Source: Treponema sp. (GTDB taxonomy: Bacteria > Spirochaetota > Spirochaetia > Treponematales > Treponemataceae). Taken from it: a stretch of DNA of 32,915 nt. The stretch covers positions 1-32,915 of the forward strand of contig PDOP01000016.1 of the NCBI GenBank assembly GCA_002749205.1. Direction: 5' to 3'. Positions 1 to 8,600 of this stretch are shown here, piece after piece (position 1 is the stretch's first letter; each line of letters opens with the position of its first letter). Position numbers and translations under genes: made by a program. The notes below the pieces were generated by a model. The model did not search any database, was not told the DNA's origin, and worked only from the letters and a program-made list of their open reading frames with translations.

Positions 1-40
1 ATATAATTCATTCTCCTATAATAATATATTTTTCACTTTG

Positions 41-96
41 GGGGTGAAATTTTCATTGGTTAATCTTAGGGGTGAAATTATCACAGGTTAAAGACA
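41..96. repeat. Two direct repeats of 28 bp, possible operator pair
   Basis: A unit beginning GGGGTGAAATT and ending GGTTAA occurs at 41-68 and again at 69-96, exactly 28 bp apart. The first copy contains the perfect palindrome TGAAATTTTCA and the second a near-palindrome TGAAATTATCA. TTTCAC at 31-36 also pairs with GTGAAA at 44-49. The pair lies just upstream of the -35 box of the heme/iron operon, so a regulator binding two helical faces (metal or heme sensing) is a reasonable inference. I do not recognise the box as a classic Fur or DtxR site. Confidence 0.5.
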
Positions 97-111
97 ATAT
101 GTTTACCTCTA

Positions 112-140
112 TTGACAAATATTAAATAAAATGTTACATA
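112..140 (+). promoter_or_regulatory. Probable promoter of the heme/iron uptake operon
   Basis: A perfect -35 box TTGACA lies at 112-117. With a 17-bp spacer the -10 position (135-140) reads TACATA, a weak match. The transcript would start near 147, giving a leader of about 45 nt before the ATG at 191. The 28-bp direct repeats end 15 bp upstream, a suitable place for a regulator. Confidence 0.5.
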
Positions 141-190
141 GAGTAAACTAAATTAATTTGCAATCCATTTATGATTGCGTGGAGGTTTAT

Positions 191-1075
191 ATGAATAAAA
201 GATTGATTTTATCTTTTGCATTGTTTTTTTCTGCTATGGTAGTTTTTGCCGGCGGACAAAAAGATACCGGTACATCCTATGAAGTACCTGCCCAAGTTCC
301 TCAAAGAACAGTTGCGGGAACAATTGCGGTTTTGGAGATGCTTGACTATTTAGGTGTTGATGTTGTTGCATTGCCTAATACTAGAAGAGAAATCGACCCA
401 AAATTTGAAAGCAAATTCCGAATCGGTATGCCTATGAAGCCTAATATGGAAAAACTAAAAGCTGCCAAACCTGACTTTTTTATCACGGTTACGAGCTTAC
501 AGGCAAGTCTTGAGCCACAGTTAAAAACTGCAAACATAAAAAGTGTTTTCTTAAACACAAGTAATTACAAGAGCTTTTTGGAGTCAATGAAATATCTGGG
601 CAAGGTTTACAAAAAAGAAGCAAAAGCCGATGCGTATATTTCTCAAATCAAAAAAAGCATCGAAAAAGTAACGGCAAAAAACAAAGGTAAAAAAGCTCCA
701 ACTGTATTGGTTATTTTTGGAACGCCTTCAAGTATGTCATTTGCCACCTCACACTCTTTTGTCGGAAGTTTGGTAGAAGCTCTCGGCGGAAAAAATGTTT
801 GGACAGATGCTTCAAAACCAATGCCTTATGCACCTATCAATTTGGAATTGGTAAAAGCCGCAAACCCTGACATAATTTTAAGATTTGCCCATGTAAAACC
901 TGCTGAATCAAAAAAGGCTTATGAAAAAGAATTTAAAAATGCTTTTTGGACAAAATTAGATGCCGTAAAAAACGGACGAGTATACGATCTTGGCAGTAAA
1001 AACTTTACGGTTTCAGGTAATATTCGTGTACCTGAGGCTTTAGAAGAATTGAGCAAATACATGTACGGTAATTAA
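191..1075 (+). CDS. Heme/iron ABC transporter periplasmic substrate-binding protein
   Basis: This 294-aa protein resembles the class III binding proteins (IsdE/HmuT/FepB type) that deliver heme or ferric chelates to a FecCD-type permease. The start is set by GGAGG at 181-185 before ATG 191; an upstream in-frame start at 158 lacks a ribosome binding site. The N-terminus is a signal peptide (MNKRLILSF... to ...VVFA). No lipobox cysteine follows, so the protein is probably soluble in the periplasm rather than a lipoprotein. Two lobes are joined by a long Lys-rich helix around residues 130-170, typical of this fold. It is the first gene of a five-gene operon with permease, ATPase, flavodoxin and a heme-degrading radical SAM enzyme, so heme is the most likely ligand. 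The ligand itself cannot be read from the sequence. No TonB-dependent receptor is present in the window. Confidence 0.85.
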   Translation: MNKRLILSFALFFSAMVVFAGGQKDTGTSYEVPAQVPQRTVAGTIAVLEMLDYLGVDVVALPNTRREIDPKFESKFRIGMPMKPNMEKLKAAKPDFFITVTSLQASLEPQLKTANIKSVFLNTSNYKSFLESMKYLGKVYKKEAKADAYISQIKKSIEKVTAKNKGKKAPTVLVIFGTPSSMSFATSHSFVGSLVEALGGKNVWTDASKPMPYAPINLELVKAANPDIILRFAHVKPAESKKAYEKEFKNAFWTKLDAVKNGRVYDLGSKNFTVSGNIRVPEALEELSKYMYGN

Positions 1076-1138
1076 ATCTTAAAAAGTTTACATTAAACTA
1101 AAAAAATAATTTGCCAAAAGTAGGAGATTTTAAAATAT

Positions 1139-2125
1139 ATGAAAAAATACTTTGTTTTTATTGTTATCGCTCTCATTTTTTTAATATTATTTTTTTCATC
1201 TCTTGCTTTTGGCACTATGAAATTTTCGTTCATTGAAATTTGGAATGCACTTCTCGGAAAAGGTAAAGAACTTGTTACCGACATCATTTTTGACCTGCGC
1301 TTACCCAGAATTCTGATTGCTTTAATAATCGGTATGAACCTTGCAGTTTCAGGAGCATTACTGCAAGCCGTTATGCAAAACCCCTTAGCCGACCCCGGAA
1401 TTATCGGTGTATCTGCGGGAGCAAGTGTAGGCGGTATAATTTTAATGCTTGCACTTCCACAATATTCCTACCTTGTGCCTATAGTAGCTTTCTTAGGCGC
1501 AATGTTTGCCGTATTTTTAATTTACATACTGGCATGGAAAGACGGCTTTACACCCATACGAATTATTTTATCAGGGGTTGCAATAAACGCACTCTTGGGA
1601 AGTATTACCGGCTTAGTTTCTATTTTATTCAGCGACCGACTGCAGGGCGCTTTGATGTGGTTAAACGGAAGCCTTTCTGCAAAAGGTTGGTCTCAATTTA
1701 AAGTGTTGGCAACCTACAGCTTCCCATTATTGATTGCAGCTCTTTTTTGTATTCGCTCTGCAAACATTCTACTCTTAGGTGATGCAAAAGCATCAAGTTT
1801 GGGAGTAAAAGTAAACCGTGTTCGGTTTTTACTCTCTGTTGTTGCGGCTTTTTTAGCTGCCGTTTCAACTTCGGTTGTTGGCATTATCGGTTTTGTAGGA
1901 CTGGTTATTCCGCATATTTTTAGAATACTTGTAGGCTCGGATTATAAAGTGCTTTTACCGTTTTCGATGTTTGGAGGTGCAGTCCTTTTATTGGCAGCAG
2001 ACACCTTTTCTCGAAATATAGCATCACCCCTTGAGCTGCCTGTCGGTATTGTTATGTCGGTCTTCGGAGCCCCGTTCTTTCTTTACCTTTTAAGAACCTC
2101 CGGCAGAAGAACAAGAAAATTCTAA
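1139..2125 (+). CDS. FecCD-family heme/iron ABC transporter permease
   Basis: The 328-aa protein is an integral membrane protein of the FecCD/BtuC family, normally a homodimer with about ten transmembrane helices per subunit. Family hallmarks are visible: LRLPRILIALIIGMNLAVSG near residues 53-72, then GALLQAVMQNPLADPGIIGVSAG, and the cytoplasmic coupling region GIIGFVGLVIPHIFRILVG near residues 246-264. Length matches the family. TAGGAG at 1121-1126 is the ribosome binding site. The gene lies 63 nt after the binding protein and 33 nt before the ATPase, consistent with one transcript. By context it moves heme or a ferric chelate across the inner membrane. Confidence 0.92.
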   Translation: MKKYFVFIVIALIFLILFFSSLAFGTMKFSFIEIWNALLGKGKELVTDIIFDLRLPRILIALIIGMNLAVSGALLQAVMQNPLADPGIIGVSAGASVGGIILMLALPQYSYLVPIVAFLGAMFAVFLIYILAWKDGFTPIRIILSGVAINALLGSITGLVSILFSDRLQGALMWLNGSLSAKGWSQFKVLATYSFPLLIAALFCIRSANILLLGDAKASSLGVKVNRVRFLLSVVAAFLAAVSTSVVGIIGFVGLVIPHIFRILVGSDYKVLLPFSMFGGAVLLLAADTFSRNIASPLELPVGIVMSVFGAPFFLYLLRTSGRRTRKF

Positions 2126-2158
2126 CAAACCAACAAAACTTATTACGGGAGTATATTT

Positions 2159-2953
2159 ATGAACGCTATATGTGCAGATAAACTTTATTTAGGATACGAA
2201 AAAAAAGAAGTTGTACACAATTTTTCGGCAAAATTTTGTAAAGGTAAGATTATTTCTATCATTGGTCCCAATGGCTCGGGAAAGTCTACTATTCTGAAAA
2301 GTTTTGCACGACTTTTAAAAATTAATGACGGCAAAGTTTTACTGTGTAACACGGATATAGCATCACTGCCGAAAAAAGAATTTGCACAACAGGTTGCAAT
2401 TTTACTACAGCATAACATAGCCCCCGAAGACTTGAGTGTAAGACGCTTAATTTATTTTGGCAGAACCCCTCATAAAAAATGGTATGAAATCAGGTCAGAA
2501 GAAGATGAAGCAATAATTGATGAAGTACTTAAACAAACAGACTTAATTGATTTTGCAGAAAAAAGAGTATGCAATCTTTCAGGTGGTGAGCGTCAAAGAG
2601 TTTGGCTTGCAATGGCGCTGGCACAACAACCGTCCGTTTTACTTTTGGACGAGCCTACAACTTATTTAGACATAGGCTATCAGCTTGAGCTTTTAGACTT
2701 AATTTTTTGTTTGAATAAATCTACCGGACTGACTATTATTATGGTGCTACATGATTTAAACCAAGCCGCTCAATACAGTGATGAAGTCATTGTTTTACAG
2801 GAAGGTACTCTATTCAAACACGGAACACCGAGAGAAATATTTACGGAGGATTTAATTAAAACAATATATAATATTGATTGCAAAATTATTTATGATGAAG
2901 AAAAAAAATATCCGATTATTTTACCGCATCGCAAATGTAATGTGGCAAATTAA
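2159..2953 (+). CDS. FecE-like heme/iron ABC transporter ATPase
   Basis: This 264-aa protein powers the FecCD-type importer. In order it shows Walker A GPNGSGKST (residues 36-44), a Q-loop region (AILLQHN), the ABC signature LSGGERQRV, Walker B LLLLDEPT and a switch histidine in VLHDLNQAAQYSD. The C-terminal DCKIIYDEEKKYPIILP segment is typical of siderophore/heme importer ATPases. A GGGAG ribosome binding site lies near 2146-2150. Gene order (binding protein, permease, ATPase) is the usual one for class III metal-chelate uptake systems. Confidence 0.93.
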   Translation: MNAICADKLYLGYEKKEVVHNFSAKFCKGKIISIIGPNGSGKSTILKSFARLLKINDGKVLLCNTDIASLPKKEFAQQVAILLQHNIAPEDLSVRRLIYFGRTPHKKWYEIRSEEDEAIIDEVLKQTDLIDFAEKRVCNLSGGERQRVWLAMALAQQPSVLLLDEPTTYLDIGYQLELLDLIFCLNKSTGLTIIMVLHDLNQAAQYSDEVIVLQEGTLFKHGTPREIFTEDLIKTIYNIDCKIIYDEEKKYPIILPHRKCNVAN

Positions 2954-2991
2954 TATTACAAAATTACTATTATTTCAAGGAGGTAAATACA

Positions 2992-3495
2992 ATGAAATTA
3001 TTGGTAACATATTCAAGTAAAACAGGAAACACGGAAAAAGTAGGAAAAGCAATTTTTGAAGTTATGCCGGAGGGAACTGACTTTCTTCCGATGAGTAAAG
3101 TCGAAAATATAGACGCTTATGATAAAATTATATTAGGTTGCTGGATTGATAAGGGCTTGCCCAACGAAGAAGCATTAAAATTTATCGATACCTTAAAAAA
3201 CAAACAGGTCGGATATTTTTTTACACTGGGGGCATATCCTGATTCAGAGCATGCAAACAACTGTTATCAAAGAATCACAGACTTACTTGTTAAAAACGGA
3301 AATACCGTTACTGCTAAATTTGGCTGTCAAGGAAAAATTGACCCTGCACTTACAAAAAGATTTATGGACTTTCCAAAAGACCACCCGCATTATATGGATG
3401 AAGAAAGACGAAAGCGACATGAAGAAGCTGCAAAACACCCTGACCAAAATGATTTTCAACAGGCACAGAAGATATTTAAAAATTTTTTGAAATAG
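2992..3495 (+). CDS. Flavodoxin-like protein, probable partner in anaerobic heme breakdown
   Basis: This small (167 aa) protein begins with the FMN phosphate-binding loop of flavodoxins (TYSSKTGNTEKVG, residues 6-18). It continues with the alternating strand/helix pattern (DKIILGCWIDKG, GYFFTLGAYPDS). The C-terminal third is charged and helical (MDEERRKRHEEAAKHP) rather than part of a classic flavodoxin. A strong AAGGAGG at 2977-2983 sets the start. The gene lies between the importer ATPase and a ChuW/HutW-type radical SAM gene. In Fusobacterium an equivalent flavodoxin (HmuF) in a heme operon has been linked to heme degradation, and radical SAM enzymes need a one-electron donor. The inferred role is electron supply or direct heme breakdown. 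A BilS-type flavodoxin is a related alternative. Confidence 0.8.
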   Translation: MKLLVTYSSKTGNTEKVGKAIFEVMPEGTDFLPMSKVENIDAYDKIILGCWIDKGLPNEEALKFIDTLKNKQVGYFFTLGAYPDSEHANNCYQRITDLLVKNGNTVTAKFGCQGKIDPALTKRFMDFPKDHPHYMDEERRKRHEEAAKHPDQNDFQQAQKIFKNFLK

Positions 3496-3516
3496 TTAAA
3501 AAAATGAGGGGGTAAA

Positions 3517-4788
3517 ATGACAGTAGAAGAAATTTTAAATTGCTCTTTTTCGGAGCGCAAAAAATCACATCATGATGCAGGAATGGCTTTTAAAAAACAT
3601 ATCAGAGGTCCAATGCCTATTTCTTCGGCTTTGGCTAAACCAAATACCGATACCGGTAAAAAGGCTATCTATATCCATGTTCCGTATTGTAAAAAAATTT
3701 GCTCTTTTTGCAGTATGAGACGAAGCATCAATCCGGTGCCGGACGATTATGCCGAATTAGTTGTAAAGCAAATCAAAAAATACGGAAAAACCGAATATGT
3801 ACAATCTTCTGTTATTAACTCTGTTTATTTCGGGGGTGGAACACCTACAGCGCTTCCGTCCGAGCAATTGGCAAAAATATTACAAGCCCTTTACAACAAC
3901 TTTAACATTGCAGACGATGCAGAAATATCTGTTGAAACAACTTTAACCGAACTCGATGGCGAAAATGAAAAACTGAAAACTCTTTTCGATAACAGCGTGA
4001 ATAGGTTGAGCATTGGAGTTCAAACATTTGATAATTCAGGCAGGGAGCAGCTTGGCAGACTCGGCACCGGTGAATTTGCCGAAGAGATTATTAAAAAAGC
4101 ATTTACAACAGGTTTTAGAAATGTCAACATAGACATTATATACAACTATATGAATGAAACAAAAGAAATGCTACAAAAAGACATACAACGAGCCGCCGCA
4201 TTGGATATTGCAGGCTTTTCGTTTTATTCACTTATTGTAATGGGCAAAACAAAAATAGGCAGCAAGATTGACAAAGAAAGCTATACAAAAAAAACTGTTG
4301 AAAGCGATGCGATGTTTTTTTCTACGGCAGTAACGGAAGCAAGAAAGAATGGATATGATTTTTTGGAAATTACAAAACTTGTAAAACCAAATCGCGACAA
4401 TTATGAATATATCAGAACATCGCATCAGGCCGGTGATGTGTTTCCTGTAGGTGCAGGTGCAGGCGGAAATATAAACTCAACAGCTTTTATGATACCATTA
4501 AAAAAGCAGGACTTCCAAAATCATGTTGATAATTTCGGAAAACTGCAAGGAATGTCAATAAATCCGGCATATAAGCGCATAAAAAAATTTTCAGGGTTAA
4601 TGCAAGAGGGCATAATTGAAATACCGCTTTTAACTGAAGATGAGCATAAAAAAATAGAAGCAAAACTTGATACATTCAAAGCTGAGGGACTGGTTCAAAA
4701 TAAAAACGGCATCTTTAAATTTACCGACAAAGGCTTTTTCTGGGGCAATAATATAGCCTCAGAGATTATAAAAACTATATATCAATAA
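3517..4788 (+). CDS. chuW: Radical SAM heme-degrading enzyme, ChuW/HutW type (anaerobilin synthase-like)
   Basis: The 423-aa protein is a HemN/HemW-like radical SAM enzyme. The cluster motif CxxxCxxC is at Cys58, Cys62 and Cys65 (CKKICSFC). It is followed by the SAM-binding GGGTP at 106-110 and a C-terminal winged-helix-like region (residues 330-423). Unlike HemW, the motif is followed by SMRRS rather than YCDF, and an N-terminal extension of about 50 residues contains the SFSERKKSHH segment seen in ChuW/HutW proteins. Characterised ChuW opens the heme ring without oxygen, releasing iron and forming a linear tetrapyrrole. Its place 21 nt after the flavodoxin, in a heme-type import operon, supports that role. 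A ribosome binding site rich in G (GAGGGGG) precedes the ATG. A true hemW is elsewhere in the window (19586), arguing against this copy being the heme chaperone. Confidence 0.82.
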   Translation: MTVEEILNCSFSERKKSHHDAGMAFKKHIRGPMPISSALAKPNTDTGKKAIYIHVPYCKKICSFCSMRRSINPVPDDYAELVVKQIKKYGKTEYVQSSVINSVYFGGGTPTALPSEQLAKILQALYNNFNIADDAEISVETTLTELDGENEKLKTLFDNSVNRLSIGVQTFDNSGREQLGRLGTGEFAEEIIKKAFTTGFRNVNIDIIYNYMNETKEMLQKDIQRAAALDIAGFSFYSLIVMGKTKIGSKIDKESYTKKTVESDAMFFSTAVTEARKNGYDFLEITKLVKPNRDNYEYIRTSHQAGDVFPVGAGAGGNINSTAFMIPLKKQDFQNHVDNFGKLQGMSINPAYKRIKKFSGLMQEGIIEIPLLTEDEHKKIEAKLDTFKAEGLVQNKNGIFKFTDKGFFWGNNIASEIIKTIYQ

Positions 4789-4925
4789 GCCAATTTTAAG
4801 GCTAATTTAACCTTTGCTTTTTCTTTATTTAAATTTCCGACTTTTATTCTTTAACCCCTTTACTGCCTTCAATAAATTTATTATATTTAAGTCAGGAATT
4901 ATTTTCAATATAGAGGAGTAAAACT

Positions 4926-5306
4926 ATGAAAGAACCTAAATTTTTCTTAACCGGACATGATTGCACTTTTATCGGAATAAACGCTTGTGGAAGTGCCGAA
5001 ATAACCTGTAAAGATAACAAGGCTGAGTATGTTAAAGCCAATACTGTAGATGCGGCAAAAGAAAAGCATGTACCTGTAGTCGAAGTAAACGGACAAACCG
5101 TAACCGTAAAAGTCGGTAGCGTTTCACACCCTATGACAGACGAGCATAACATCGGTTGGGTATGTTTACGCACAGAAAAAGGTTTGCAATTTAAAGAATT
5201 GCCTGTAAACGAAAATCCTGAAATAAGCTTTTCGCTGACTGCAGACGATAAAGTTATTGAAGCATACGGATATTGTAATCTTCACGGTCTTTGGGTCGGA
5301 AAATAA
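4926..5306 (+). CDS. Superoxide reductase (class III, desulfoferrodoxin-like)
   Basis: The 126-aa protein reduces superoxide to hydrogen peroxide in the cytoplasm of anaerobes. All ligands of the catalytic Fe(His)4Cys centre are in place: His48 (EKHVPV), His68 and His74 (SHPMTDEHNIGW), Cys117 and His120 (YCNLHGLW), together with Glu46. The N-terminal desulforedoxin-like domain keeps its length, but the CxxC and CC pairs that bind the second iron are gone; only scattered Cys13, Cys21 and Cys28 remain. This is the class III arrangement described for Treponema pallidum. GAGGAG at about 4913-4918 is the ribosome binding site. It lies 137 nt after the heme-degradation gene with no clear terminator between, so co-transcription is possible. 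A hairpin follows at 5321-5362. Confidence 0.93.
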   Translation: MKEPKFFLTGHDCTFIGINACGSAEITCKDNKAEYVKANTVDAAKEKHVPVVEVNGQTVTVKVGSVSHPMTDEHNIGWVCLRTEKGLQFKELPVNENPEISFSLTADDKVIEAYGYCNLHGLWVGK

Positions 5307-5320
5307 AAAAATGTTTTCTT

Positions 5321-5362
5321 AAAAGTCGGTTCACTTTGATTATGTTCAAGTGTCCGACTTTT
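5321..5362 (+). terminator. Hairpin terminator after the superoxide reductase gene
   Basis: AAAAGTCGG (5321-5329) pairs with CCGACTTTT (5354-5362), and inside it CACTT pairs with AAGTG. The stem ends in a short T run. It lies 15 nt after the stop codon and would close the heme/SOR transcription unit. Confidence 0.65.
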
Positions 5363-5373
5363 ACTGTAATTTT

Positions 5374-5419
5374 AAAAAATCTCATTTCTTTTATTGTAGT
5401 TTTTTCTGCTGAGATTTTT
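5374..5419. repeat. AT-rich inverted repeat, possible second terminator
   Basis: AAAAATCTCA near 5375-5384 pairs with TGAGATTTTT at 5410-5419, with a T-rich loop. It follows the superoxide reductase terminator and precedes a perfect hairpin at 5437-5475. It may act as a backup or bidirectional terminator between the two converging transcription units. Confidence 0.4.
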
Positions 5420-5436
5420 CAGAAATCCGGCAAGAT

Positions 5437-5475
5437 ACAAGAAAGTATCAGACATAAAGTCTGATACTTTCTTGT
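5437..5475. repeat. Perfect 17-bp hairpin next to intergenic element copy A
   Basis: The arm at 5437-5453 is fully complementary to 5459-5475, with a 5-nt loop (ATAAA). No mismatch interrupts the 17 pairs. There is no long T run, so it is not a classic terminator. The repeat element copy A starts only a few bases downstream, as also seen with hairpins beside other copies. Confidence 0.75.
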
Positions 5476-5480
5476 CAGTT

Positions 5481-5610
5481 AGTTTAGCCTGATTTTAAGA
5501 CCGCCGATATCCTTTTGTTTGATTGTTTCAAAAGTAAAAGTGGCTCACGAAGTTGAGACACTGTTTTTTTATTTAAGAAAAAAACAAAAGATTTAAGGCG
5601 GTCGAGGGGT
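5481..5610 (+). repeat. Intergenic inverted-repeat element, copy A (type I inner hairpin)
   Basis: The element begins with AGTTTAGCCTGATTTT, then ACCGCC plus TATCCTTTTG (5500-5517), and closes with CAAAAGATTTAAGGCGGT (5585-5602). The outer arms ACCGCC/GGCGGT pair, as do CTTTTG/CAAAAG. Inside, at 5539-5562, AGTGGCTC...GAGACACT forms a stem with a single G/A mismatch. The same arms and inner motif recur at 10291 and, inverted, at 21987. It fills the gap between two converging genes. Confidence 0.75.
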
Positions 5611-5655
5611 TGTGAGCAAAAGCGAGAGTTACCTCGAGCGTTGCAAAAATAATTA

Positions 5656-8600
5656 TTATGCCCTTTGCTCTTCTTCGCTCGCTTGCCTTTTTGTTTCATC
5701 GGGGTGTGCGCCGACTTTTGCGTTGGCAAGAAGGAGTTTAAGTCGGTTCAATTGGTTGACTTCGCTTGCGCCAGGGTCGTAATCGATGGCAGAAATATTG
5801 GCTTCAGGATAGCGACGGCGAAGCTCTTTTATCATGCCTTTTCCCGTTACATGGTTTGGAAGACAGGCAAACGGTTGAACGCAGGCAATGCTCGGAACGC
5901 CTGTGTGAATCAGCTCGACCATTTCGGCAGTAAGGAACCAGCCTTCGCCCATGATGTTGCCGGTTTGAACAATTCCGTCAACGCCTTTGACAAGGTTGTA
6001 GATAGATTCAGGAGGCAGGAAGCGTTTGCTTTTTTCGAGGGCTTGTTTGATGTGTTTTCTGTAATTTTCCAAAAATGCAATTCCTACTCCAGATACAATT
6101 GCTTTTTGTTTGCTTGCGGCAAGTAATTTATGGTGAACATTTCCCGTGTAAAGCGAATAAAATATAAAGTCAAGCAGGTCGGGAACGACACATTCGGCAC
6201 CCTCTTTTTCAATTGTTTCAAATATATTATTGTTTGCAACGGGGTGAAATTTTACAAGGATTTCGCCGACAACACCAATTCTCGGTTTATGAATTTTGCG
6301 TAAAGGTATTTTATCAAAATCGTCTACTATGTCGTAAATAAGTTTTTTGTATTTTCCGCTCGGCAAATTTTTTAGTTCCAAGCAAATTCGCTCAACATAT
6401 TTTCTGTGAAGTTTATTTACCGAGCCGGGTATCAATTCATAGGGGCGTACCCTGTAAATTACCCGCATCAGTAAGTCGCCCAAACAAACCGATTTTATCA
6501 GTCGGTCAAGTAATTTTGCAGTATACTTAAAGCCCGGGTTTGTTTCGATTCCTTGTGCACTCAATGCGATTACGGGTATGTCCGCAAAACCTGCATCAAT
6601 CAATGCTCTGCGAATAAAACCTATATAGTTTGTTGCTCTACACCCTCCGCCTGTTTGCGTGATTACAAGAGCGACCGAATCTAAGTCATATTCGCCTGAT
6701 TGCAATGCGGCTATCATCTGACCGACTACGATAATAGAAGGATAACAAGCATCGTTGTTTACATATTTTAAACCGACATCAACTGTCTTTGCGTCAATAT
6801 TTGGCAATACTTTAAAGTTATAATTTGAATGACGAAAAGCAGCTTCCAATAATTCAAAATGAATGGGCGACATTTGAGGTGCTAAAATTGTGTAAGTTTT
6901 TCGCATTTCCTTTGTAAAAACGGTGCGGTTTAAAAACGCCGAAGACTGCGCTTTAATAAATCGATTTTTATTTTTACGCTCTTTGATTGCGGCAATTAAA
7001 GAGCGTACCCGAATTCTGATTGCCCCCAAATTTGAGCCCTCGTCAATTTTTATGAGGGTGTGCATTTTCCCCTTTGCTTGCAGTATTTCCTGCACTTGGT
7101 CTGCGGTAACGGCATCGAGCCCGCAACCGAAACTTGTAAGCTGTATCATTTCCAAACTTTCATGTTCAGCCACAAATTGAGCTGCACGATACAGCCTGTT
7201 ATGATACACCCATTGGTCAACAATTCTAAGCGGTCTTTCAATTTCACCGAGATGCGCAACAGAATCTTCTGTTAAAACTGCAAGATTAAGCCCTGTCAAT
7301 AATTCGGGTATACCGTGATTTACTTCGGGGTCAAGATGATAGGGTCTACCTGCAAGCACAATTCCCTGTATTCCTTTTTCTTTTATCTCTTTTAATGTGT
7401 CGATACCTTTTTGATGAACTTCATTTTGAAAGCAGGTTTGTTCTTCCCAGGCTTTGTCAACCGCTTTGTTTATTTCAGATGGCAAAATATTAAATCGCTT
7501 CAATTCTTCCTGCAATCGCTTTTTTAATGCTTTACGGTCAAACAATGGGAGAAACGGATGCATGTAAACTATATCAGTATCTTGTCTAAACACTTCTACA
7601 TTGTTTTTTATAACTTCAGGATAGCTTGTAACAATCGGACAGTTGTAATGATTCCCCGCTCCCGCATCTTCTTTTCTTTCATAGGGTATGCACGGATAAA
7701 AAATAGTTTTAACCCCTGCTTTCAAAAGAGATTCAATATGACCGTGCGCAATTTTTCCAGGATAGCAAACCGACTCGGAAGGAATTGACTCCAAACCAAG
7801 CTCGTAAACATTTCTGCTTGAACGGGGAGATAGCTTTACGGAAAAACCCAACTCCGTAAAAAGCGTAAACCAAAACGGATAGTTTTCGTAAATATTAAGC
7901 ACGCGCGGAATTCCGATTACACCACGCTTAGCATCTTTTTCCGGTATCGACTTGTATTTGAAAATTCGCTTATATTTCCAATCGAATAAATTAGGCAACT
8001 GTTCTTTTTTCTGTTTTACCGATTTTACTTCAAGTTCCGCACCGCGCTCACAGCGATTACCGGTTACGAATGTCCTTTTCTGTCTGTTGTTTGAAAAAGT
8101 ATTTATTGTCATAAGACAAGCATTCGGACATTTATTGCATCTTTTCAGCTCAAGATTTACAACAAAGTTTTCCAAGTCCTCCAAAGTAAAAAGCCCTGAA
8201 ACAGCCTTTTCGTCAGCACCTGAATCCTTCCATTGTTTCATTGCAATTAAAGCCGCTCCATAAGCACCCATAAGCCCTGCAACATCGGGGCGTACGGGTT
8301 GCCTTCCTGATACAAGCTCAAATGCCCGCAACACAGCATCATTGTTAAAAGTACCGCCTTGCACAATCACCTTTTCACCGATAGCACCGGCATCTCGAAG
8401 TTTTATAACTTTAAATAACGCATTCTTAATTACCGAATATGAAAGCCCCGCCGAAATATCACCGACCGAAGAGCCTTCCTTTTGAGCTTGCTTAACGCGA
8501 CTGTTCATAAAGACGGTACATCTTATTCCCAAATCAACAGGATTTTTTGCCAACAACGCCTTGCTTGAAAAATCTTGAATACGCATACCAAGTGAGCGGG

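Noticed and set aside
3517..4788. Coproporphyrinogen III oxidase (HemN) or HemW
   Set aside because: The sequence after the CxxxCxxC motif, the N-terminal extension and the heme-import context fit ChuW/HutW better, and a clear hemW is present at 19586.
5484..5729. 81-aa frame across repeat element A
   Set aside because: It covers the inverted-repeat element and the end of the activase gene, with no ribosome binding site; the DNA is better explained as a structured repeat.
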